7,123 bases of DNA from positions 1 to 7,123 of the forward strand of contig CAIZHO010000190.1 in assembly GCA_903932805.1 (NCBI GenBank). The letters run 5' to 3'. Within the stretch, counting starts at the first letter, position 1. Each line of letters begins with the position of its first letter. Made by a program: the position numbers and the translations under genes. Shown here piece after piece: positions 1-5,065 of this stretch. The notes beneath the pieces were generated by a model. It was not told the DNA's origin. It saw nothing but the letters and a program-made list of their open reading frames with translations, and ran no database searches. Origin of the DNA: an uncultured Roseiflexaceae bacterium (GTDB lineage Bacteria; Chloroflexota; Chloroflexia; Chloroflexales; Roseiflexaceae).

Positions 1-81
1 CCGTTGAGTTGCCCCCATGAACTCAAAGCCGGCGACTGGATCCTCTCGACCGGCAAAGAGCCAGACCCTGAAAGCGCCTAA
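1..81 (+). CDS. C-terminal end of an unidentified protein (partial, 5' end outside the window)
   Basis: Frame 1 is open from the window edge for 26 codons and ends with TAA at 79-81. The residues (PLSCPHELKAGDWILSTGKE, then PDPESA) have ordinary protein composition, and third positions are mostly G or C, like the confident genes here. I do not recognise the family from so short a tail. It would converge on the minus-strand tRNA gene. It could be a chance open frame, since 26 codons is not long in GC-rich DNA. The preceding sequence would decide this. Confidence 0.35.
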   Translation, partial: PLSCPHELKAGDWILSTGKEPDPESA

Positions 82-105
82 AATCACTTAGGAATCCACG
101 GCCTG

Positions 106-143
106 AAGTTCCCAAAAATGAGCGGCCAAGTCGCTCGGAACTT
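106..143 (-). terminator. Bulged hairpin, candidate weak terminator downstream of tRNA-Thr
   Basis: AAGTTCC at 106-112 pairs with GGAACTT at 137-143, and GAGCG at 120-124 pairs with CGCTC at 132-136, leaving a 7-nt bulge on one side. Read on the minus strand, the inner GAGCG/CGCTC hairpin is followed directly by ATTTTTG. It could therefore terminate the tRNA transcript, whose mature 3' end is 44 nt away. The stem is only 5 bp and the T run is short, so this is tentative. The rest of 82-179 holds only one other short hairpin, at 157-170. Confidence 0.3.
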
Positions 144-156
144 TCGAGGACAAATC

Positions 157-170
157 AGGGCTTATGCCCT
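157..170. repeat. Short hairpin, possible truncated copy of the 34-bp palindrome
   Basis: AGGGC, TTAT, GCCCT forms a 5-bp stem with a 4-nt loop. It matches the central part of the palindromes at 299-332 and 1114-1147 if the middle eight bases (TGCAATAA) are removed. It lies 10 nt beyond the encoded CCA of the tRNA gene. Its relation to the longer palindromes is an inference from a short match. Confidence 0.3.
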
Positions 171-179
171 CTGAAAAAC

Positions 180-254
180 TGGAGCCGATGGTCGGGATTG
201 AACCGACGACCTACTGTTTACGAAACAGTTGCTCTACCACTGAGCTACATCGGC
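180..254 (-). tRNA. trnT: tRNA-Thr, anticodon CGU, CCA encoded
   Basis: On the minus strand the sequence folds into a complete 75-nt cloverleaf. The acceptor stem GCCGATG/CATCGGC is fully paired. The D arm is GCTC/GAGC with loop AGTGGTA. The anticodon arm is ACTGT/ACAGT with loop TTCGTAA, giving anticodon CGU, which reads the threonine codon ACG. The variable loop is 5 nt and the T arm GTCGG/CCGAC has loop TTCAATC. The discriminator base is U and the 3' CCA is encoded in the DNA (180-182 on the complement). No intron or second tRNA is seen nearby. The gene lies downstream of alkD on the same strand but has its own promoter. Confidence 0.97.
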
Positions 255-263
255 ATAACGTGC

Positions 264-292
264 ATTTTAGCAGAAAAAATCCGCAATAGCAA
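264..292 (-). promoter_or_regulatory. Promoter of tRNA-Thr
   Basis: On the minus strand a -35 box TTGCTA (287-292, 4 of 6 to consensus) is separated by 17 bp from a -10 box TAAAAT (264-269, 5 of 6). The mature tRNA 5' end is 9 nt further on, so the leader would be only a few nucleotides. The spacing and closeness to the tRNA make this a good sigma-70-type candidate. The -35 box begins 7 bp from the palindrome at 299-332. Confidence 0.6.
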
Positions 293-298
293 AATGGA

Positions 299-332
299 TT
301 GAGCAGGGCTTATTGCAATAAGCCCTGCTCAA
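299..332. repeat. 34-bp perfect palindrome, copy 1 (possible terminator for alkD)
   Basis: The left arm TTGAGCAGGGCTTATTG is followed at once by its exact reverse complement, giving 17 bp of perfect dyad symmetry. A near-identical copy lies at 1114-1147. It sits 23 bp beyond the alkD stop, between alkD and the tRNA promoter. As RNA it would form a very stable hairpin. On the minus strand it is followed by TCCATTTTG, a poor U-tract, so termination or mRNA 3'-end protection is possible but not shown. An 8-bp direct repeat GCAAAATG flanks it (289-296 and 347-354). Confidence 0.9.
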
Positions 333-355
333 ACAGAACGCTTTGCGCAAAATGC

Positions 356-1027
356 TCAACGCCGTTGCAATCCGCGAAGCGCCTCCCGGCGCGCCACGGT
401 GCTCAACTGCGGATGCGCATCGACAAATTGTAGGACGAGGGCAGGCTGATATTTGGCGATGTCCCGGAGCGCCCAGCCGATTGCTTTGGCCACAAAAAAC
501 TCGCTGTCGGCCACATGTGGCGCACACAGGGCGAACACCATATCGATATCGTGGTGCTGTTTACGACCGCGTTGATGTTGGATCGACGCACGGATGAGCC
601 AGCGATTGCCGCTGCCGTTCCATTGCCACATCGTGGTCGCACAGTCATAACGATTGCAGAGGGGATTGATGACATCGCTCCCCCACAAATCGACGCTGTC
701 CCACCAGGGTGTCTGGAGCAACAGGGTGGCAGCATGGTCTGCAATGAACGATGCATCGAGCAGGGGGCGCCAATACGCGGCGACATCCGCGGCAGCGTAA
801 TGGAACTCACGTTCCGGCTCGCGGCACAGGCGCGTAGCAAGGCTATAGACATCGTCTGCGCTCTGCAGGGAGAGCTGACTGCACCATGCACGCACCACCC
901 GCCGGCGCAGATCGGCGTGGACCCCGACGAATGGCGCGATGTGCTTCATATAGGCAGCCATCGGCGCGGCATTGGAGGGGTCGGCTACTGCAGCAAACGA
1001 CTGGCGTAGCTGGTCAACGGCATGCAT
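356..1027 (-). CDS. alkD: DNA alkylation repair protein, AlkD-type DNA glycosylase
   Basis: The 223-residue product fits the AlkD family (HEAT-like helical repeats), monofunctional glycosylases that remove N3- and N7-alkylated purines as the first step of base excision repair. The length is usual for the family. Visible landmarks are PMAAYMKHIAPFVGV near residues 22-36, REFHYAA at 73-79, WWDSVDLW at 108-115, NRWLIRASIQ at 141-150 and FFVAKAIGWALRDIAKY at 177-193. W109, D113, R146 and W185 fall where I recall the key residues W109, D113, R148 and W187 of Bacillus cereus AlkD. The ATG at 1025-1027 is preceded by GGGGA nine bases upstream. No ATG or GTG occurs in frame further upstream before a stop at 1091-1093. 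The gene is on the same strand as trxB and moeA. Its start signals lie in a 20-bp duplicate of the moeA 3' end. Confidence 0.9.
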   Translation of the reverse strand: MHAVDQLRQSFAAVADPSNAAPMAAYMKHIAPFVGVHADLRRRVVRAWCSQLSLQSADDVYSLATRLCREPEREFHYAAADVAAYWRPLLDASFIADHAATLLLQTPWWDSVDLWGSDVINPLCNRYDCATTMWQWNGSGNRWLIRASIQHQRGRKQHHDIDMVFALCAPHVADSEFFVAKAIGWALRDIAKYQPALVLQFVDAHPQLSTVARREALRGLQRR

Positions 1028-1044
1028 CAGTGCACATCCCCGAC
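1025..1044. repeat. 20-bp direct repeat, copy A (alkD start signals)
   Basis: The 20 bases CATCAGTGCACATCCCCGAC are identical to 1152-1171, in the same orientation and 127 bp apart. On the minus strand this copy supplies the GGGGA ribosome binding site and the ATG of alkD. The matches end abruptly on both sides. Confidence 0.95.
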
Positions 1045-1113
1045 ATCGCGCAGGGGTTGCAACGATTGGGCAACAGCGTGAGCATTCATATCAGACCTCG
1101 ATGGTTTGGGGTT

Positions 1114-1147
1114 TTGAGCGGGGCTTATTGCAATAAGCCCCGCTCAA
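1114..1147. repeat. 34-bp perfect palindrome, copy 2
   Basis: The left arm TTGAGCGGGGCTTATTG is followed by its exact reverse complement. It differs from the copy at 299-332 at two symmetric positions only: A305/T326 there is G1120/C1141 here, so pairing is kept by a double change. It lies in the 126-bp gap between moeA and alkD. No U-tract follows on either strand. Confidence 0.9.
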
Positions 1148-1151
1148 TATC

Positions 1152-1171
1152 CATCAGTGCACATCCCCGAC
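1152..1171. repeat. 20-bp direct repeat, copy B (moeA 3' end)
   Basis: This is the second copy of the 20-bp repeat. On the minus strand it encodes the last moeA codons (V-G-D-V-H, the first V only in part), the TGA stop and an overlapping ATG (TGATG). In this copy the ATG starts only a 9-codon frame, MDIERGLLQ, that ends inside the palindrome. Confidence 0.95.
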
Positions 1172-2380
1172 GAGGAGCGCCTCGATCAGACTGCCCGCAG
1201 GCAATCGCTGCTCACCCGGCGCGATGATCAACAAGGCATTGGCCGCGCGCATTGACAGCAATCGGCTCGAGCCTTGAGCGCCCGTCGTCGTCGCCACCAA
1301 GCGCCCATCCTGCCAACGGACGATGGCGCGCATATACTCGGGGCGATCGGGCGACGGCATGATTGCATCACCAATATGGACCGATACTCGGGGGCGTTCG
1401 GGGGTTGCATCACCCATCAAGCGGCGCAACGCCGGTCGCACAAACACCTCGAACGACACCAGCGACGATACCGGATTGCCCGGCAGCCCAAAGACCACGG
1501 TCGAGCCGACGACGGCACACATGGTCGGCTTGCCGGGTTTGAAGGCAATCCGGCCGAACTGCACCTGGCCGAGTTCGGCCAAGAGCGGCTTGATGAAATC
1601 GCGGGTGCCCATCGACACACCGCCGCTGGTAATCAGCACATCGGCGCGGGCCAACCCTTCGCGCACGCGGGCACGCTGGAGCTCCGGCTGATCGGGCGCA
1701 ATGCCGAGCGCAATGCCTTCGCAGCCCGCCGCTGCGATAGCCGCCAGTAATGCGGGGCTGTTTGAATCACGTACCCCGCCATATGGGATGGATTGGTCGT
1801 ACGGGTAGACTTCATCGCCGGTCGACAGCACCGCTACTACCGGGCGCCGATAGACCGTGACGTGACGCAGCCCGATGGTGGTCAACAGACCGACATCGCC
1901 GGGTGCGACGACACTCCCCACTGGCAGGATCACATCGCAGGCGCGCATGTCGCTGCCGGGCTGGATGACACAGTCGCCGGCGCGCACGCTGCCCGTGTAG
2001 GTCAATTGGCCTGCGTGTTCGCTGGTGCGCTCGACCATGATGGCGGCATCGGCGCCCGAGGGTAATGGCGCACCGGTCATGATGCGTACCGCCTGACCAG
2101 CCAATAGGGTCACCCGTTGCCCGTCACCGGCGGTGAGTTCACCGACCACCTGGCGGGCAGTATCGCCGTCGCTGCTGCGGATGGCGTAGCCGTCCACGGT
2201 CGCGCGTGGTTCGGCCGGCATATCGGCAGGGGCGCTGACGATCTGCGCAACAACGCGCCCTGCCGCCTGATGCGACAAGACGCGTTCGTAACCCAACGGT
2301 ATGGCACTCACACGGGCAACTGCGGCGTGGGCGTCGGCCACGGTGACCATCGGCCAAGACGATTCTCGCTGCATGCCCAT
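1154..2380 (-). CDS. moeA: Molybdopterin molybdenumtransferase MoeA
   Basis: The 408-residue product is the usual length for MoeA, the cytoplasmic enzyme that inserts molybdate into adenylylated molybdopterin in the last step of molybdenum cofactor synthesis. Family motifs appear in order: PRATVDGYAIR near 57-67, RIMTGAPLPSGADAAIMVE at about 98-116, VLSTGDEV in the central MoaB/MogA-like domain, the SNSPALLA segment, DVLITSGGVSMGTRDF, FGRIAFKPGKPT, VFGLPGNPVSSLVSFEVFVR and a C-terminal domain IV ending GDVH. The start at 2380 is chosen because AAGGAG lies 6 bp upstream; a second ATG two codons later has poorer spacing. The trxB stop is 17 bp upstream, suggesting co-transcription. No other molybdenum cofactor gene is in the window. 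Confidence 0.96.
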   Translation of the reverse strand: MGMQRESSWPMVTVADAHAAVARVSAIPLGYERVLSHQAAGRVVAQIVSAPADMPAEPRATVDGYAIRSSDGDTARQVVGELTAGDGQRVTLLAGQAVRIMTGAPLPSGADAAIMVERTSEHAGQLTYTGSVRAGDCVIQPGSDMRACDVILPVGSVVAPGDVGLLTTIGLRHVTVYRRPVVAVLSTGDEVYPYDQSIPYGGVRDSNSPALLAAIAAAGCEGIALGIAPDQPELQRARVREGLARADVLITSGGVSMGTRDFIKPLLAELGQVQFGRIAFKPGKPTMCAVVGSTVVFGLPGNPVSSLVSFEVFVRPALRRLMGDATPERPRVSVHIGDAIMPSPDRPEYMRAIVRWQDGRLVATTTGAQGSSRLLSMRAANALLIIAPGEQRLPAGSLIEALLVGDVH

Positions 2381-2397
2381 GCCGTGCTCCTTGTCGA

Positions 2398-3351
2398 CTA
2401 GTTGGCCGTTTTGGCTTTGAGTTGGTCGGCGTAGTCTTGGGCAGCCAAGTACCAGACCGCTTCCATAGCGGCTTTGCAGCCTTCGCCGGCAGCCGTGATG
2501 GCCTGGCGATAGACGTGGTCTACGACATCGCCGGCAGCAAAGATGCCGGGGATATTGGTGCGCTGGTGTGCGTCGGCGACGATGTAGCCGTTTTCGTCCA
2601 ACGTCAGCAACTCGTTGAAAATCTTGGTGTTGGGGGTGTGCCCGATATACGGGAAGACGCCTTCGGTGGCCAAGTCCGTGACTGCACCTGTTTTAAGATT
2701 GCGAATCTTGACGCCGGTGACACTCGTCTCGCCCAGGATTTCTTCGACGGCCGAATCCCAGACAAAGCGGACCTTGGGGTTGCTCATGGCACGATCCTGC
2801 AACACTTGGTCGGCGCGCAGACTATCGCGGCGATGGACAATCACCAGTTCGGTGACGAACCGGGTCAAAAACAACCCTTCGTCCAACGCACTATTGCCAC
2901 CGCCCACCACGACGGCGCGCTTGTCGCGGAAGAAGAAGCCGTCACAGGTCGCACAGTACGACACACCGCGGTTGGCCAGTTTGTCTTCGCCGGGGACATT
3001 CAACTTCTTGGGCGAGGCACCGGTCGACACGATAACGGTGTCGGCAGTGATGATGTCGCCGTCGTCGGTGTGCAGTTTGAACGGGCGTTCCGACGTGTCT
3101 ATCGAGGTAATCAACGTGTCACGATACTCGGCACCGAAGCGCTTGGCCTGCTGTTCGATGTTGTCTGCCAGTTCGAACCCGCCGATGCCATGGACAAAGC
3201 CAGGGTAATTCTCGACCTCGCTGGTGGTCGCAATGAGGCCGCCGGGCTGTAAACCACGGATGACCAATGGTGCCAAGCTGGCCCGGGCAGCGTAGAGTGC
3301 AGCGGTCAATCCTGCGGGACCCGACCCGATGATGGCGACGCGCGTATGCAT
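2398..3351 (-). CDS. trxB: Thioredoxin-disulfide reductase
   Basis: The 317-residue product is a low-molecular-weight thioredoxin reductase, the FAD enzyme that uses NADPH to reduce thioredoxin in the cytoplasm. The N-terminal FAD motif GSGPAG is at residues 9-14. The redox-active pair SYCATCDG places the cysteines at 133 and 136. The NADPH-binding GGGNSA is at 150-155, with HRRDSLRAD (173-181) as the NADP phosphate contact. The C-terminal FAD motif, FAAGDVVDHVYRQAITAAGEG, is at 271-291. The length is normal and all key residues are present. The ATG at 3349-3351 is preceded by GAGG with a 5-bp spacer. It is the first gene of the minus-strand run, moeA follows after 17 bp, and it diverges from the lamin-tail gene. 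No thioredoxin gene is in the window. Confidence 0.97.
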   Translation of the reverse strand: MHTRVAIIGSGPAGLTAALYAARASLAPLVIRGLQPGGLIATTSEVENYPGFVHGIGGFELADNIEQQAKRFGAEYRDTLITSIDTSERPFKLHTDDGDIITADTVIVSTGASPKKLNVPGEDKLANRGVSYCATCDGFFFRDKRAVVVGGGNSALDEGLFLTRFVTELVIVHRRDSLRADQVLQDRAMSNPKVRFVWDSAVEEILGETSVTGVKIRNLKTGAVTDLATEGVFPYIGHTPNTKIFNELLTLDENGYIVADAHQRTNIPGIFAAGDVVDHVYRQAITAAGEGCKAAMEAVWYLAAQDYADQLKAKTAN

Positions 3352-3407
3352 GAGAGCCTCGTTTCGTTGTGTTCATTTACCGCATTAGACAGCGGTGCAT
3401 TGGCTTC

Positions 3408-3416
3408 ATTTTACCA
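3408..3416 (-). promoter_or_regulatory. Extended -10 promoter candidate for trxB
   Basis: On the minus strand TGGTAAAAT is an extended -10 element (TG, one base, then TAAAAT). It lies about 57 bp before the trxB start codon, leaving a leader of roughly 50 nt. No good -35 box is present at 16-18 bp, which extended -10 promoters can tolerate. A 10-bp palindrome GTGTGCACAC at 3424-3433 covers the -35 region and might be an operator, but a single palindrome of this size is weak evidence. Confidence 0.4.
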
Positions 3417-3500
3417 CAATCAGGTGTGCACACTTGGCTTCTCGTACCTTTTCGAGCAGTTCTAACGGTATTCATAGAAACAGCAGAAAAGGAGTGCGCC

Positions 3501-4898
3501 ATGCTTGCCCTGGTCTTGTCGCTTACCATTCTCATCAACGAAGTCTTGCCAGCGCCGGCGAGTGGCCCCGAATGGGTTGAGCTGTATAACCCGAGTGACG
3601 CCGCGATCGACGTGAGTGGCTGGCGCATCGACGACGACACCTCTGGCGGCACACAAACCATCATTGCAGCCGGGAGCGTCGTCCCCGCCCGTGGATTTCT
3701 CGTTGTCGCATTGACGAGCGCCATCCTCAACAATACCGGTGACAGTGCAACCCTTATCGACACTGAAGGCAGTGTGGGCGATGCCGTTGCATTCGGCGCG
3801 ATGCGTAGTACCGAGAGCTATGGTCGGCGCACCGACGGCGCATCAGAATGGCTCAAATTGACCCCTTCAGCAGGGGCAAGCAACGCACTGCTGGTCATCA
3901 CCACAACCCAAACTGCCACTAATCCGCCCACACCGACGGCGCCAGTGGTGCAGACCCTCACACCGACGCCACCGGTCATTGAAGGGAGCGAAACACCCGT
4001 CGTACCCACCCCTTCCGCTTTTGTACACACAGATACCCCGACCGCTTCGGCGCTCCCCGACGAAGCATCTCCGACCCCCACGCTGACACCCAGTGACACT
4101 GCCGTTCCTCCGCCAACTGCCACCCCAACGCAGACGCAGACCAGCAGCCCGACCAAAACCCCGTCGCCGACGCGCACCCCGAGCAACACCAAAACTCCGT
4201 CACTGACCCGCACCCCAAGCAACACCAAAACTCCATCGCCGACCCGCACGCCAAGCATCACCAAAACTCCGTCACCGACCCGCACCCCGAGCGACACCAA
4301 AACCCCATCGCTGACCCGCACGGCGAGCGTCACCAAAACACCGTCACCAACGCGCACTCGTAGCATGAGCAAAACGGCAACACGCACCAAAACGCGCACC
4401 AGCAGTGTGACCGTCGCGCGTACCAAGTCCCCTTCGCGGACCAAAACACCATCACCGACCAAAACACCGTCACGCAGCAAGACCGCATCAGCGACACGTA
4501 GCGCAACACAGACGCGAATCACACGAGAGAACAGCGCTGCCGACGGACAGACACCCGGAGTGCAGACTGCCACTGCGACCCAGCCAATGGTCACACAGCG
4601 GGTTGCCCCGAGCCCGCAGCTCGCCATCCAAAACGTCATGCCACCGACGCAGACGCTGCCGCCCACCGCGACCCTCCGACCGACCACGGGAACGACCGCT
4701 CCGTCGCACGCTGCGCCACTGGTACCTGCACCGCCACGCTCGTTCCCCCTTATGCCACTGGCGAGTGTCTTGTTGTTGGCGGGTTGGATCGGTTTGCGGG
4801 TGTTTGCGAAAGCAGCAGCGCCCGTGCTATACTCGGACGCAGACGAAGAAGCGGAGAGTAGTGCGTCTGACCTGCCCAGCGAGTCGAGAACGGTGTGA
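3501..4898 (+). CDS. Membrane-anchored lamin-tail-domain protein with a basic Thr/Ser/Pro repeat stalk
   Basis: The predicted product has 465 residues. ATG 3501 is chosen because AAAAGGAG lies 6 bp upstream; the frame is open back to 3369 but has no ribosome site there. Residues 1-12 are hydrophobic but lack the usual N-terminal lysine or arginine, and they run straight into the domain. Residues 11-122 match a lamin-tail (LTD) fold: ILINEVLPAPASGPEWVELY, the PSDAAIDVSGWRIDD strand and the GDAVAFG strand. Residues 130-215 are a Thr/Pro linker, 218-340 a basic repeat stalk, and 345-410 a second Thr/Pro linker. Residues 415-437 form a membrane segment, followed by an acidic tail. No LPXTG motif is seen. 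It is probably a surface protein held by its C-terminus, with the LTD outside; its function is unknown. The last 19 codons overlap the glyS T-box. Confidence 0.85.
   Translation: MLALVLSLTILINEVLPAPASGPEWVELYNPSDAAIDVSGWRIDDDTSGGTQTIIAAGSVVPARGFLVVALTSAILNNTGDSATLIDTEGSVGDAVAFGAMRSTESYGRRTDGASEWLKLTPSAGASNALLVITTTQTATNPPTPTAPVVQTLTPTPPVIEGSETPVVPTPSAFVHTDTPTASALPDEASPTPTLTPSDTAVPPPTATPTQTQTSSPTKTPSPTRTPSNTKTPSLTRTPSNTKTPSPTRTPSITKTPSPTRTPSDTKTPSLTRTASVTKTPSPTRTRSMSKTATRTKTRTSSVTVARTKSPSRTKTPSPTKTPSRSKTASATRSATQTRITRENSAADGQTPGVQTATATQPMVTQRVAPSPQLAIQNVMPPTQTLPPTATLRPTTGTTAPSHAAPLVPAPPRSFPLMPLASVLLLAGWIGLRVFAKAAAPVLYSDADEEAESSASDLPSESRTV
4152..4367 (+). repeat. Six tandem 36-bp coding repeats (12-residue stalk unit)
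   Basis: Six in-phase units encode TKTPSPTRTPSN, TKTPSLTRTPSN, TKTPSPTRTPSI, TKTPSPTRTPSD, TKTPSLTRTASV and TKTPSPTRTRSM. Each unit is itself two hexapeptides of the form T(K/R)TPSx, placing a positive charge every sixth residue. Degenerate units continue to about residue 340 (position 4520). Codons vary between units (for example CCGTCG and CCATCA for Pro-Ser), so the array is not a very recent expansion. The Thr/Ser density suggests O-glycosylation, which is inferred. Confidence 0.9.
4804..4833 (+). promoter_or_regulatory. Promoter of the glyS T-box transcript, inside the upstream coding sequence
   Basis: A -35 box TTGCGA (4804-4809) is separated by 18 bp from TATACT (4828-4833), which is preceded by TG one base away, giving the extended -10 TGCTATACT. 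The expected start near 4838-4841 is exactly where the 5' strand of T-box Stem I begins. It lies within codons for the end of the membrane segment and the acidic tail of the lamin-tail protein. Its position relative to the riboswitch strongly supports it. Confidence 0.65.
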
Positions 4899-5035
4899 GC
4901 TCGACCAGGGATACCACGAACGGCACCGCAGAGTCTGTACACAATCTACAAAAGTGACCGAGTCCGCTCGGTAACTGGGGTGGGACCACGCACACACTGC
5001 GTCCCCAGGCGATTCATTTCGCTTGGGGTTTTTTT
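4839..5035 (+). promoter_or_regulatory. T-box riboswitch, glycine-specific (specifier GGC), controlling glyS
   Basis: A full T-box leader can be drawn. Stem I base: CAGAC (4840-4844) with GTCTG (4933-4937). GAAGAA opposite AGA suits a kink-turn. GCGG (4851-4854) pairs with CCGC (4926-4929). The specifier loop has AGAGTA (4855-4860) facing GAACGGCA, with codon GGC at 4922-4924 followed by A. The AG-bulge AGCGA is at 4878-4882. The apical hairpin GTCGAG/CTCGAC has the 11-nt loop AACGGTGTGAG, close to the Bacillus subtilis glyQS loop. Stem III is ACCGAG/CTCGGT (4957-4972). The antiterminator pairs CTGGGG (4975-4980) with CCCCAG (5003-5008) and ACGC with GCGT, with bulge TGGGACC (4981-4987) for the tRNA acceptor end. 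Uncharged tRNA-Gly should favour the antiterminator and glyS transcription. Stem I overlaps the upstream coding sequence to its stop at 4898. Confidence 0.95.
5003..5035 (+). terminator. Intrinsic terminator of the T-box, ahead of glyS
   Basis: CCCCAGGCGA (5003-5012) pairs with TCGCTTGGGG (5019-5028), 10 bp with one G-U pair, around a 6-nt loop, and seven T residues follow (5029-5035). Its 5' arm CCCCAG is the same segment used by the antiterminator, so the two folds exclude each other. It probably also ends transcripts of the lamin-tail gene, which has no other visible terminator. Confidence 0.95.
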
Positions 5036-5065
5036 GTGCCCCCAAGCCCAGTACAGGAGCAGGAT

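Noticed and set aside
180..254. tRNA-Thr as an integration site of a genomic island
   Set aside because: No integrase and no second copy of the tRNA 3' end is found in the window, and the neighbours are housekeeping genes.
299..332. Palindrome as a classic rho-independent terminator
   Set aside because: The hairpin is strong but neither strand has an adjacent U-tract, and an almost identical copy lies between moeA and alkD, which suggests a dispersed element rather than a gene-specific terminator.
2422..3252. Plus-strand frame of 276 codons opposite trxB
   Set aside because: It is a shadow of the certain trxB coding strand, resembling no family; similar antisense frames lie opposite moeA and glyS.
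3369..3500. Upstream in-frame extension of the lamin-tail gene to ATG 3369
   Set aside because: There is no ribosome binding site at 3369, the extension overlaps the trxB promoter region, and ATG 3501 has a strong AAAAGGAG at ideal spacing.
4152..4367. Tandem 36-bp repeats as a possible CRISPR array
   Set aside because: Units are contiguous without spacers, keep reading frame and encode a regular peptide stalk.
3818..4942. Long minus-strand frame of 374 codons opposite the lamin-tail gene
   Set aside because: It is a Val/Gly/Leu repeat mirror of the Thr/Pro/Ser codons on the plus strand, with no ribosome site or recognisable domain.
5036..5065. GTG start of glyS at 5036
   Set aside because: It follows the terminator T run directly with no ribosome site; ATG 5066 has AGGAG six bases upstream and matches the family N-terminus better.
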